A DNA stretch of 14,104 nt, taken from JAUZQZ01 sp964624255 (lineage in GTDB: Bacteria; Pseudomonadota; Zetaproteobacteria; Mariprofundales; Mariprofundaceae). Made by a program: the position numbers and the translations under genes. Location of the stretch: assembly GCA_964624255.1 (NCBI GenBank), contig CAZUWV010000037.1, positions 1 to 14,104 on the forward strand, written 5' to 3'. Below are positions 1 through 6,955 of this stretch, one piece after another; positions within the stretch are counted from its first letter, which is position 1, and every line of letters starts with the position of its first letter. The notes beneath the pieces are model-generated. The model did no database searches. It saw only the letters and a list, made by a program, of their open reading frames with translations, and had not been told where the DNA came from.

Positions 1-469
1 TCGATGTAATCAACGATGTCCTTGCTTGCGTGCCTGCTTCCGGGGTCTGATACCGAGGAAAATAGATTTGCTCGGATTTCAGGCTGTGGAAGAAGCGTTC
101 CATCACTAGCGTGCGGGGCATGGGCGTATCCATGCTCCAGCCAACAATGCGGCGGGAGAATAGATCCATGACCGTCGGCACACGGGATTTCTTCTTCCGC
201 CGTACGCGAACATCCGCCAGACGCATCAGGGTTCGGGCGCGATCACGACCACAGTCTATGCCACGCTTGCATAATTCATCGGCCATCCGGCGCGTGCCAT
301 AGCTTTCCCGCATCTGAACATGAATCTCCCGTACACGGGGAATGAGCGCTCTATTTTCCCGTTTATGTTGCGGTTCCGGGCGCTTGTGCCATGCGTAATA
401 GGCACTGGCGCTAACCTTCAGTACCTTGCACATCAAAACAACCGGCCAGGTCTTCTTATGCCGTTGCAT
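1..469 (-). pseudogene. IS3-family transposase OrfB, internally deleted and incomplete
   Basis: The N-terminal half is well preserved: VLKVSASAYYAWHKRP, MRESYGTRRMADELCKRG and RARTLMRLADVRVRRKKK are the usual HTH_21-type region before the integrase core. After 'KKKSRVPT' (about position 173) the frame jumps directly to 'VMDLFSRRIVGWSMD'. That removes the segment that normally holds the first catalytic Asp (W-x-x-D-x-T-Y). After 'MPRTLVM' (about position 107) it jumps to 'ERFFHSLKSE', which removes the second Asp (the H-S-D-x-G region). Only the catalytic Glu context remains. Near the window edge the reading YQTPEAG/TQARTS differs from the expected 'ASKDIVDYI', which is present in another frame, so a frameshift is also likely. 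Two deletions plus a frameshift make this a dead transposase. Confidence 0.85.
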
Positions 470-480
470 AAAGAAATATC

Positions 481-717
481 TCACCTCTCTTCTTTGGCAA
501 AGAAGGCCGTCGCTTTTTTTAGGATAGCACGCTCCATTCGTAGACGCTCGTTCTCTTTCTGCAATCGGTGCAGTTCCGCCTGCTCCGGCGCCATGTTGCC
601 CTTGGCTGGGAAGGCCTGTTCGCCATGCTTCTCCTGTTCGCGCTTCCACTGGCTCAACATGTTGGCGTTGGTTCCCAGATCCCGGGCCGCTTCCGCTATC
701 CCGTAACCGTGTGCTAA
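481..717 (-). pseudogene. IS3-family transposase OrfA, 5'-truncated
   Basis: The frame has 78 codons including the TGA at 481-483, and no start codon is left before the inverted-repeat element. The visible part begins AHGYGIAEAARDLGTN, the second half of the helix-turn-helix of IS3 OrfA. It then has the polar linker and the leucine-zipper segment LHRLQKENERLRMERAILKK, followed by ATAFFAKEER. The zipper motif and the 'ILKKA-x-FFAKE' ending are typical of this family, in which OrfA binds the IS ends and is joined to OrfB by frameshifting. About 20-30 N-terminal residues are missing compared with usual OrfA proteins of about 90-100 residues. The family call is secure; function is lost. Confidence 0.88.
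513..522 (-). promoter_or_regulatory. Probable -1 translational frameshift site of the IS3 element
   Basis: On the minus strand a run of seven A followed by G lies in the phase C TAA AAA AAG (codons CTA AAA AAA GCG), giving the slippery heptamer A-AAA-AAA. This is the position where IS3-family elements shift -1 from OrfA to OrfB. The -1 frame is open from here through the OrfB ATG at 469, so a fused OrfAB could be read. With the transposase deleted, the site is a relic. Confidence 0.7.
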
Positions 718-835
718 CCTGAACTATTCATAAATCACCATGATGATTGGGCCAGGCCTTTGTTTGCAACGAGGGATCCTGTGTGGACAAAGGAACAAGC
801 AAGGGCGTGGCAGAATTTATGAACAGTTCAGGTTA
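715..835. repeat. Short non-coding inverted-repeat element (MITE-like), about 120 bp
   Basis: Left end CCTGAACTATTCATAAAT (718-735) and right end ATTTATGAACAGTTCAGG (815-832) are inverted copies with one mismatch. The match extends outward by TAA/TTA to 715 and 835. Flanks next to CCTGAA...TTCAGG are CTAA on the left and TTAA on the right, a possible slightly decayed 4-bp target duplication. No open frame of note lies inside. The element truncates the IS3 OrfA frame and ends 10 bp before the thiI ATG. Size, perfect-length inverted ends and lack of coding capacity fit a MITE mobilised by a transposase elsewhere in the genome. The parent IS family is not assigned. Confidence 0.75.
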
Positions 836-845
836 AGCTTCGCCC

Positions 846-2012
846 ATGCTAAAAATTCTTTTTCATTTCGGAGAGCTGTCGCTCAAAGGCAAGAACCGCT
901 CCTCTTTTGAACGGCAGATGGCGCGTAATATCAAACGGGTTATTAAACCGATCCTGGAGCCCGGAGGTTTCCATCGTGAACATGGACGCATGGTGGCCAA
1001 CGTGAAAAATATTGCCGATGGTGTACTGGATCACCTGGCACTGATCCCTGGCATCCGAAATTTTTCCATTGTACATGAAGCTGAACTTTCTCTGGAAGCC
1101 ATTCGACAGGCGGCCAGACAAGCGGTGCTGGCGGACTATGGAGAGGATGTGGCTGGCAAACCGTTTCGTGTTACCGCTAAACGTAGCAATAAACAGTTCC
1201 CGATAGCCTCTCCCGAACTGAATTTTGAGATAGGCGGCCACCTTAAAACAGAACTTGGGCTGGCCGTGAACCTCAGTCACCCCGAAATAGATGTGCGCAT
1301 CGAAATCGGCCGCGATGCGGCCTATATCTATACACGCAAGATCCCCGGTATCGGCGGTTTGCCGGTGGGTAGTTCAGGCCGCGGTGTGGCTCTGTTCTCC
1401 GGCGGTATTGATTCGCCGGTTGCGGCCTACACGATGATGAAGCGTGGTATGAACGTGGTGCTGGCACATTGCTACAATAGTACTATCAACCGCGATTTTA
1501 CCAAGATACATGATTTGGCATGCCAGCTTTCTCGCTATCAGGGGCATGTAAAATTGTTTCTCATTGATCTGGAGGAGTTTCAGCGTTATGCCATTGCGCA
1601 AGTCCCGGCAGACTACCGCATGATAATCTACAAGCGACAAATGATCCGCGAAGCGGCGAAAATAGCCCTTGAAATGCATGCCCAGGCGCTGGTCACCGGA
1701 GACTCTCTCGGACAGGTGGCCAGCCAGACACTAGCCAATATTCAGGCTATTTACGATGCCAGCCCTTTGCCGCTGCTCTCGCCGCTGATTGGCTTCGACA
1801 AGGAAGAAATTATTACCCTGGCCCGCCGTATCGGAACCTTCGAGATTTCTATTGAGGAATATTGCGATATTTGCTCCTTCCTGATCGCCAAACATCCGGA
1901 AACACATGGTAAGCGCAGCACCGTGGCACGGCTTGAAGCGCAACTTCCCATCACTGCATTGACCAGCCCGGTCAAGAGCGTCACGTTCGACGGAGGTCAT
2001 GAAAATGGTTAA
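846..2012 (+). CDS. thiI: tRNA 4-thiouridine synthase ThiI, short form without rhodanese domain
   Basis: 388 residues. ThiI adenylates U8 of tRNA and transfers sulfur to form 4-thiouridine; in many bacteria it also supplies sulfur for the thiazole of thiamine. The N-terminal FGELSLKGKNR segment and the following region (about 1-165) match the ferredoxin-like plus THUMP part. The PP-loop SGGIDS is at residues 185-190, preceded by VALF. TGDSLGQVASQT (about 281-292) and YCDICSFLIAKHPET (339-353) are further family blocks; C340 sits where the reactive Cys of the catalytic domain is expected. The protein ends about 45 residues after that block, so the C-terminal rhodanese domain of the E. coli form is absent, as in Bacillus and archaeal ThiI. 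The ATG follows directly on the inverted-repeat element and has only a weak Shine-Dalgarno candidate (AGG within the repeat end). The 3' end overlaps msrB. Confidence 0.93.
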   Translation: MLKILFHFGELSLKGKNRSSFERQMARNIKRVIKPILEPGGFHREHGRMVANVKNIADGVLDHLALIPGIRNFSIVHEAELSLEAIRQAARQAVLADYGEDVAGKPFRVTAKRSNKQFPIASPELNFEIGGHLKTELGLAVNLSHPEIDVRIEIGRDAAYIYTRKIPGIGGLPVGSSGRGVALFSGGIDSPVAAYTMMKRGMNVVLAHCYNSTINRDFTKIHDLACQLSRYQGHVKLFLIDLEEFQRYAIAQVPADYRMIIYKRQMIREAAKIALEMHAQALVTGDSLGQVASQTLANIQAIYDASPLPLLSPLIGFDKEEIITLARRIGTFEISIEEYCDICSFLIAKHPETHGKRSTVARLEAQLPITALTSPVKSVTFDGGHENG

Positions 2013-2400
2013 ACGAGTCGAGAAAACGAATGCTGAATGGCAAGCACAGTTAACGCCGGATCAATTCAGAATATGCCGCAAGGGGGGTACGGAGCCTGCA
2101 TTCACCGGGGAATATCATAATACTCACGATACAGGAACATACACCTGTACCTGCTGCGGCCATGCGCTCTTTTCAAGTGATGACAAATTTGATTCCGGTA
2201 CCGGCTGGCCTAGTTTTACCCAACCGGCTCGTGAAGGTGCGATTGCCTGCAAAACGAATATATGTCTCCTCATACGCCGCACCGAGGTTTTGTGCGCCGC
2301 TTGCGATGCCCATCTCGGCCATGTGTTCGATGATGGGCCTAAACCTACGGGTAAACGTTACTGCATTAATTCTGTTTCGCTGCAAATGACGGCTTCGTAG
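2005..2400 (+). CDS. msrB: Peptide-methionine (R)-S-oxide reductase MsrB, with an unusual internal loop
   Basis: 131 residues from the ATG at 2005. I prefer this start because GGAGGT (1992-1997) lies 7 nt before it, whereas the in-frame ATG at 1999 is only 1 nt away. MsrB reduces methionine-R-sulfoxide in proteins. Zn-binding pairs C48-x-x-C51 and C97-x-x-C100, GWPSF (67-71), HLGHVFDDGPKPTG (103-116) and the catalytic C120 in RYCINS are all present. Odd point: the usual D-x-S-H-G-M-x-R segment before TEV reads N-I-C-L-L-I-R-R (86-92). No other frame restores the usual residues, so this looks like substitution rather than frameshift. The C-terminus SLQMTAS is short. The start lies inside the end of thiI, so translation is likely coupled. 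Confidence 0.9.
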   Translation: MVKRVEKTNAEWQAQLTPDQFRICRKGGTEPAFTGEYHNTHDTGTYTCTCCGHALFSSDDKFDSGTGWPSFTQPAREGAIACKTNICLLIRRTEVLCAACDAHLGHVFDDGPKPTGKRYCINSVSLQMTAS

Positions 2401-2405
2401 AAGCC
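2391..2405 (+). other. Perfect small hairpin spanning the msrB stop codon
   Basis: GGCTTC-GTA-GAAGCC forms a 6-bp stem with a 3-nt loop that includes the TAG stop. There is no U-run after it, so it is not a standard intrinsic terminator. It may protect the 3' end of the thiI-msrB transcript or be chance. Confidence 0.4.
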
Positions 2406-2458
2406 ATCAGAGCGCTCATGGTGCGCGCGCAAATGCCTTCGCAAGAAGCCACATGGTC

Positions 2459-2475
2459 TTCATGAATAGTTCAGG
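2459..2475. repeat. Solitary copy of the inverted-repeat end seen at 815-832
   Basis: TTCATGAATAGTTCAGG matches the right end of the 715-835 element (TTTATGAACAGTTCAGG) in 14 of 17 positions. No matching left end is found between msrB and here. It lies in the 109-bp gap between msrB and argH, about 35 bp before the argH start. It is probably the residue of a decayed copy; the rest of the gap shows no gene and no clear promoter. Confidence 0.55.
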
Positions 2476-2509
2476 CTAGGATTCATCCTCAAAAGTGAGG
2501 TGGTGAGCC

Positions 2510-3895
2510 GTGGTACAGGATAAACTCTGGGGCGGGCGTTTTGAGGCGCCTACCGATACATTCGTAGAAGAATTCAATGCATCAATTGATGTGGATGCGC
2601 GTATGTATCGCGAAGATATTTCCGCATCGTGTGCGCATGTCAGGATGTTGGGAAGACAAAACATTCTTTCCGACGAGGATGTGAAACTGATCCTGCAGGG
2701 CTTAAATGAAATTGAATCTGAAATTGAGCGTGGCGAATTTCAGTTCTCCATCGCTCTCGAAGATGTGCATATGAACATCGAGTCTGGGTTAACGAAAAAA
2801 ATCGGCGATGCAGGTAAGCGGCTGCATACGGCCAGGAGCCGCAACGATCAGGTGACAACGGATATGCGGCTGTATTTGCGGCATCGGGTGGATGGGTTGC
2901 TGGAATGTATCCGCGCCTTGCAGCGTGTACTGGTGTCGCTGGCATACGACCATGCAGACACGGTTATGCCAGGATTTACACATTTACAAACGGCGCAACC
3001 AGTCACATTTGGCCATCATCTGATGGCCTATGTCGAAATGCTGGCTCGTGACACAGGGCGCTTTCTGGATGCACGGGAGCGCATGAATCAATGCCCGCTG
3101 GGCGCGGCGGCGCTGGCAGGAACGACCTTCCCGATTGACCGCAACTTCACCGCGGAAGAGCTGGGTTTCAACGACCCCTGCCGCAATTCGCTGGATGCAG
3201 TTTCGGATCGGGATTTTGTTATGGAATTGTTGTCTGCATGCTCAATTTGCGCCATACACCTTTCACGGTTTTCCGAAGAACTGATCTTGTGGATGAGCGC
3301 GCAATTTCATTTTATCGAACTCTCCGATGCATTTTGTACCGGTTCCTCCATCATGCCACAAAAGAAAAACCCGGATATGCCGGAGCTGGTACGCGGTAAA
3401 ACAGGCCGTATTATCGGTGGGCTGGTGGCCATGCTGTGTACGGTAAAATCACTGCCTCTGGCCTACAACAAGGATATGCAGGAGGACAAGGCATCCATCT
3501 TCGAGGCCTGTGACCAACTGGAAGGCTGTCTGCGAATCTTTGCCGAAATGTTGCCTGGAATGGGCGTGGACAAGAAAACCATGCGCGAGGCGGCGGCGGC
3601 GGGGTTTTCCACGGCCACCGATCTGGCCGATGTGCTGGTCCGATCCGGCGTGCCATTCCGGGATGCGCATGCAATCGTCGGTAAGGCTGTTGCGTATTGT
3701 ATTGATACGGACACCTGCTTGCATGAAATGGATACGGATGAATGTGTGGCCATTGATGCGCGCCTGACCGTGAAGTTGGTTCGTGCGCTGTCTGTGGAGG
3801 CCTGTGTAGCTGCACGCAATCATGTAGGAGGCACCGCTCCCGCACAGGTACGCAAACAATGCGCTTACTGGAAGACTCTCTTACAAAACTCGTGA
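2510..3895 (+). CDS. argH: Argininosuccinate lyase
   Basis: 461 residues, the usual length. It cleaves argininosuccinate to arginine and fumarate, the last step of arginine synthesis, as a cytoplasmic homotetramer. Seen in the sequence: DKLWGGRF at the N-terminus, TARSRNDQV (107-115), THLQTAQPV with the catalytic His (H158), and the fumarase/aspartase-superfamily signature GSSIMPQKKNPD (278-289) with the catalytic Ser loop. The start is GTG; GTGAGG at 2495-2500 is the likely ribosome binding site. The next gene starts about 30 bp downstream on the same strand, so argH probably leads an operon with the lipoprotein, dapC and the decarboxylase. No argG is in view. Confidence 0.96.
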   Translation: MVQDKLWGGRFEAPTDTFVEEFNASIDVDARMYREDISASCAHVRMLGRQNILSDEDVKLILQGLNEIESEIERGEFQFSIALEDVHMNIESGLTKKIGDAGKRLHTARSRNDQVTTDMRLYLRHRVDGLLECIRALQRVLVSLAYDHADTVMPGFTHLQTAQPVTFGHHLMAYVEMLARDTGRFLDARERMNQCPLGAAALAGTTFPIDRNFTAEELGFNDPCRNSLDAVSDRDFVMELLSACSICAIHLSRFSEELILWMSAQFHFIELSDAFCTGSSIMPQKKNPDMPELVRGKTGRIIGGLVAMLCTVKSLPLAYNKDMQEDKASIFEACDQLEGCLRIFAEMLPGMGVDKKTMREAAAAGFSTATDLADVLVRSGVPFRDAHAIVGKAVAYCIDTDTCLHEMDTDECVAIDARLTVKLVRALSVEACVAARNHVGGTAPAQVRKQCAYWKTLLQNS

Positions 3896-3926
3896 GTGGC
3901 TCGAAACAAACAAATGGAGAATGCTG

Positions 3927-4355
3927 ATGCGTAAAATATTCGCTACGCTAATGATGACGGGGTTTTTTATCGGGTCTGTCGGGCTCGGTGGCTGCGGACG
4001 TAAGGAAATGCCGCGAGTGGATGCCGATAAGCCACCGCACATCGAAGCGTTAAAGCACGACATGGCCGGTAACAGCTTACGTTTAACCTTTTCGATACTC
4101 GGAGGATCGGGTCCTGTGGGCTACCAGATTGACAGGGCGGAGATTGACCCTCACTGCCATTGTCCGGCCTTCTGGCAACGTTTTTATGGCCAGCCAGCCC
4201 TTGGTGGACAGAAGGGCAAGGTGCTTACGCACATGCTTAATCTCCGGAATTATAAAAGGGCATTCTCCTTCCGCATCCGCGCCGTGGATTCTTTCGGCAA
4301 CCTCGGGGTATGGAGTGCGCCCATCCGCGCCCGTGCCGAAAAAATGCTCAAATGA
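3927..4355 (+). CDS. Small lipoprotein with a fibronectin-III-like domain, function unknown
   Basis: 142 residues from the ATG at 3927, chosen because GGAGA (3916-3920) is 6 nt before it; the ATG at 3921 touches the same site. A signal peptide (MRKIFATLMMTGFFIGSVG) ends in the lipobox LGGC with C23 as lipidation site, so export and anchoring to a membrane are expected. The mature part has the pattern of a single Ig/FN3-type beta-sandwich: 'SLRLTFSI', 'GYQIDRAEID', 'AFSFRIRAVDSFGNLGVWSAP'. It carries a CHCPAF motif (C77, C79) that may bind a metal or be redox active. Small lipoproteins of this kind follow argH in some other proteobacteria, from memory. The larger LptM (YifL) occupies this slot in enterics but is much shorter, so I do not equate them. 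The 3' end overlaps dapC by ATGA. Confidence 0.75.
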   Translation: MRKIFATLMMTGFFIGSVGLGGCGRKEMPRVDADKPPHIEALKHDMAGNSLRLTFSILGGSGPVGYQIDRAEIDPHCHCPAFWQRFYGQPALGGQKGKVLTHMLNLRNYKRAFSFRIRAVDSFGNLGVWSAPIRARAEKMLK

Positions 4356-5539
4356 AGCATACACAAGCGCGTATGGATCGTTTGGGTCCTTACCCGTTTG
4401 CGCGGTTGAAATCCCTGTTCGAGAATATTCGGTCAAATCCGGATTTAACACCTGTTGATGCTGGAGCGGGCGAGCCCAGGCTACCGCTTCCCGACTTTGT
4501 TCGGGACACGTTGGGCGCGAACCTCGGCGGCTTTTCCAAATATCCGCCAAGCCGTGGTATGTCGACATTACGCGTGGCTATCAGTGAATGGTTGATGCGG
4601 CGATACGACCTTTCATCCGTGTGCCCGAACACACAGGTGTTGAGCGCCAATGGCACGCGCGAAGCCTTATTTGCCGTGGCACACGCTCTCGTCGATCCTG
4701 ATGTGTGCCGCCCGAAACCCCTCGTGCTGATGCCCAATCCGATGTATCAGATTTATCCGGGTGCAGCGGTGATGGCAGGCGCGGAACCATATTTCATGCC
4801 GTGCACGCGGGACAGCGGCTTTGCCCCCGATCTCGATGCCGTGCCATCGGATATTTGGCAGCGCACGGTGTTTATTTATGTGTGTTCGCCATCCAACCCA
4901 ACCGGATGGGTAGCGGATGCGGCTTATTACAGACAGTTACTGAGCTTAGCCGATACGCATGATTTTTATATCGTCGCCGATGAATGTTATTCGGAGATTT
5001 ATCTGGATACGCCTCCCGTCGGGCTACTTGAAATACGCCAGGAAACGGGGCGCATGGATTTTTCGCGTTGTCTGGTCATGAACTCGCTATCCAAGCGTTC
5101 GGCACTACCCGGCATGCGTTCGGGATTCATAGCCGGTGATGCCGTCCTGATCGAATGCTTCGCCAAACTACGTAGTTATACGGGGTCGGCCACGCCCCTG
5201 CCGCTGCAATATGTCGCCGCTGCCGCCTGGTCGGATGAAATGCATGTCCGGCAACATTTGGCTATCTATCGCCAAAGCCTGAATGCATTTTACGATGCTT
5301 ACGGAGAGGGTGTAGCGCCAGCCGGCTCATTCTTCGCATGGTTGCCGGTGGACGATGGGGAAACATTTGCGCTGGCCGCCTATGAGCAGCAGGCAGTGAC
5401 CGTATTGCCCGGCGCATACCTTTCCGGGAATGGTCAGGATGGGCTCAATCCGGGCTGCGGCTACATACGTGCAGCACTCGTGGACGGGCCGGAACAAGCC
5501 GCCGAGCTTGCTCAACGGTTGCGTAGCGTGAGTTTATAA
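4352..5539 (+). CDS. dapC: Succinyldiaminopimelate aminotransferase DapC
   Basis: 395 residues from the ATG at 4352, which overlaps the lipoprotein stop (ATGA). An alternative start is the ATG at 4373 (MDRLGPYPFARL, 388 residues), which fits the usual DapC N-terminus; the open frame also extends upstream to 4310. It is a fold-type I PLP aminotransferase that converts N-succinyl-2-amino-6-oxopimelate to N-succinyl-L,L-diaminopimelate with glutamate. Visible blocks: YPPSRG, NPMYQIYPG, SPSNPTGW (179-186), ADECYSEIY with the PLP-contacting Asp (D210), and NSLSKRSALPGMRSGF with the PLP lysine K248. The SLSKRS-x-LPG-x-RSGF form is the DapC subgroup rather than general AspC. DapD lies two genes downstream and DapA on the other strand, which supports the lysine pathway role. 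Confidence 0.9.
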   Translation: MKHTQARMDRLGPYPFARLKSLFENIRSNPDLTPVDAGAGEPRLPLPDFVRDTLGANLGGFSKYPPSRGMSTLRVAISEWLMRRYDLSSVCPNTQVLSANGTREALFAVAHALVDPDVCRPKPLVLMPNPMYQIYPGAAVMAGAEPYFMPCTRDSGFAPDLDAVPSDIWQRTVFIYVCSPSNPTGWVADAAYYRQLLSLADTHDFYIVADECYSEIYLDTPPVGLLEIRQETGRMDFSRCLVMNSLSKRSALPGMRSGFIAGDAVLIECFAKLRSYTGSATPLPLQYVAAAAWSDEMHVRQHLAIYRQSLNAFYDAYGEGVAPAGSFFAWLPVDDGETFALAAYEQQAVTVLPGAYLSGNGQDGLNPGCGYIRAALVDGPEQAAELAQRLRSVSL

Positions 5540-5541
5540 TC

Positions 5542-6741
5542 ATGAAGATTCCGGCACGGGTCGAAACAAAATTACGCGAGTGTGCCGCTAATGGTACTGT
5601 GAATTGCTATGTCTATGACACTTCGGCCATGCGCGACAAGATTAAGAAGTTAACACAAATGATGCCGCAGGGTGTGGAAATATTTTACGCCATGAAAGCC
5701 AATCCGCATCCGGCATTTCTTGCCGCCGCACGAGAAACCGGCGCCAGAGGCATTGAAATTGCCAGTTTGGGCGAGGCCAAAAAGGCGGCCTCGGCAGGAT
5801 TTTCCCCGACCCAACTGATCTATACCGGGCCCGGTAAGTCTGTGGAGGAATTACGCTGGAGCGTGGAGCACGGCATACGTATGGTCCATGTCGAATCTCT
5901 TGCCGAGGTGTACCGGCTTGAACATATTTGCGCAGAACTGAATCGGATGCAGGATATTTTGTTGCGCATCAACGCTAATTTCGATATCCACGAGGCGCAG
6001 ACGACATTCTCCGGAGGCAGCAAGAAATTCGGCATTGATGAAGAGCAGCTCGAGGCCACGCTACCACGCATTCTTAATATGCCACATTTGAGGTTTCGTG
6101 GCTTGCACGTTTATGCCGCATCCGGCGTCCTCAATGTCGATGATCTGCTCAGAAACTGTGAACTGGTATTCGGCATGACAAAAAAGATTGAAGCACAGTA
6201 TGCGGGTATAAGCTGCGACACAATTGATTTTGGTGGTGGCTTCGGCATTGATTATCTCGAAACAGGGCAAGACTTCGACCCGCAGGCCTATGCCGTCGGG
6301 CTGAAGAAGATGATCAATGAATACGGCTTCTCCGGGCGCACATTCTTCCTGGAGCTGGGACGATATCTGGCTGCCGATTCCGGCTGGTTTTGTACCCAAA
6401 TTCTCGATATCAAGGAGAGCCGTGGCAAGAAGCAGGTTATCTGCGCTGGTGGCATTAACCATTTCCGCCGCCCGGCGGCGTTATCCATCAACCACCCGCT
6501 GGCTATTGTACGCATGAATCGTCCGCCATTATTCGACGAACAGGTGTCGGTGCGCAATGAGTCGGTGTATTTCGGAGGACCATTGTGTACCGGGGCCGAC
6601 AAGCTGGCCGATAATGTGCGAACGGTAGCCGCTGACATCGGCGATATCGCAGTCTTCGCCTATGCCGGGGCCTACGGTTTGAGTATGTCTAATATAGATT
6701 TTTTGAGCCATGCGCGGCCTGGAGAGATTATCCTGGAATAA
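5542..6741 (+). CDS. LysA-like fold-III PLP decarboxylase with CTxxD signature
   Basis: 399 residues, starting 2 nt after dapC, so very likely co-translated. It belongs to the Orn/Lys/DAP decarboxylase 2 superfamily: PLP lysine K52 in FYAMKANPHP, H189 in GLHVYAAS, glycine-rich GGGFGIDY (231-238), ELGRYL (271-276), GGINHFRRPA (303-312) and AYGLSMS (377-383). Diaminopimelate decarboxylase normally has E-P-G-R and C-E-S-G-D near the active site. Here these read E-L-G-R and C349-T-G-A-D353. 'GPLCT..D', 'GG-x-NH' and '..SHARPGEIIL' resemble, from memory, the BtrK / exosortase-associated decarboxylase branch. C349 and D353 are kept but the Glu that contacts the far end of diaminopimelate is Thr. 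Position in a dapC-dapD cluster argues for lysine synthesis; the signature argues for another amino acid or a carrier-bound substrate. I leave the gene symbol empty. Confidence 0.85.
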   Translation: MKIPARVETKLRECAANGTVNCYVYDTSAMRDKIKKLTQMMPQGVEIFYAMKANPHPAFLAAARETGARGIEIASLGEAKKAASAGFSPTQLIYTGPGKSVEELRWSVEHGIRMVHVESLAEVYRLEHICAELNRMQDILLRINANFDIHEAQTTFSGGSKKFGIDEEQLEATLPRILNMPHLRFRGLHVYAASGVLNVDDLLRNCELVFGMTKKIEAQYAGISCDTIDFGGGFGIDYLETGQDFDPQAYAVGLKKMINEYGFSGRTFFLELGRYLAADSGWFCTQILDIKESRGKKQVICAGGINHFRRPAALSINHPLAIVRMNRPPLFDEQVSVRNESVYFGGPLCTGADKLADNVRTVAADIGDIAVFAYAGAYGLSMSNIDFLSHARPGEIILE

Positions 6742-6773
6742 TACCCTGCGGGAGGGGAGATATATCGGTACTC

Positions 6774-6955
6774 AGTGGCTGTAACGAAATAACATGGTCA
6801 TTTATATGCCTGAATGTGTACCAGATTGTCGTGGTGCGATTGAATAAAACATGAGATGTAGCCTTTCTACATCGAATGTTTTGTGATTGAGCAACGCACC
6901 AAGATGGTGCGTAGGCTGGATGGAGAAATGAGTATGTTATTTAGTTACAGCCACT
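6774..6955. repeat. Palindromic mobile-element-like repeat, about 180 bp, between the decarboxylase gene and dapD
   Basis: Outer arms 6774-6803 and 6926-6955 are inverted copies matching at 27 of 30 positions; each begins AGTGGCTGTAAC followed by AAATAACAT and TCATTT. The centre folds as well: AAAACAT(6846)-GA-GATGTAG, loop CCTTT, CTACATC-GA-ATGTTTT(6882), so both arm pairs share the same midpoint near 6864. GGTGCG (6833-6838) and CGCACC (6895-6900) add to the fold. Direct repeats flank it: TCA at 6772-6774 and 6955-6957, extendable to ACTCA (6770-6774 and 6953-6957). These look like a target duplication. No coding frame of note lies inside. The design resembles ERIC- or NEMIS-type palindromic repeats; I do not recognise the family. 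Confidence 0.75.
6895..6912. repeat. Inner hairpin in the right arm of the palindromic element
   Basis: ACGCACC-AAGAT-GGTGCGT (6894-6912) is a perfect 7-bp stem. Its left strand can pair alternatively with GGTGCG at 6833-6838, so the element has two competing folds. Confidence 0.5.

Larger units (their letters stand above)
1..717 (-). mobile_element. Remnant of an IS3-family insertion sequence, cut at both ends
   Basis: Read on the minus strand, this stretch has the IS3 two-frame layout: an OrfA coding frame ending at 481, and an OrfB frame in -1 phase that is open from upstream of the slip site through the ATG at 469. OrfA lacks its N-terminus because the inverted-repeat element at 715-835 begins inside the coding frame. 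OrfB is internally deleted and runs out of the window at position 1. No IS3 terminal inverted repeat is seen: the upstream end is gone and the downstream end is outside the window. The copy cannot make a working transposase. It most likely decayed in place, and the 715-835 element appears to have inserted into or beside it. Confidence 0.88.

Noticed and set aside
111..706. Plus-strand open frames over the IS3 region
   Set aside because: They are antisense to recognisable OrfA/OrfB sequence and show no family features of their own.
820..830. TGAACAGTTCA as a LexA-type operator
   Set aside because: The half-sites are separated by one base, unlike known LexA boxes, and the copies fall at the ends of an inverted-repeat element.
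2085..2285. Compensating frameshifts in msrB explaining the odd loop
   Set aside because: Neither alternative frame gives the expected S-H-G-M residues, so substitution is the simpler reading.
2391..2405. Intrinsic terminator after msrB
   Set aside because: The hairpin has only 6 bp and no following T-run.
6752..6768. GC-rich stretch after the decarboxylase gene as a terminator
   Set aside because: No stable stem with a following T-run could be drawn; the palindromic element just downstream is the better candidate for ending the transcript.
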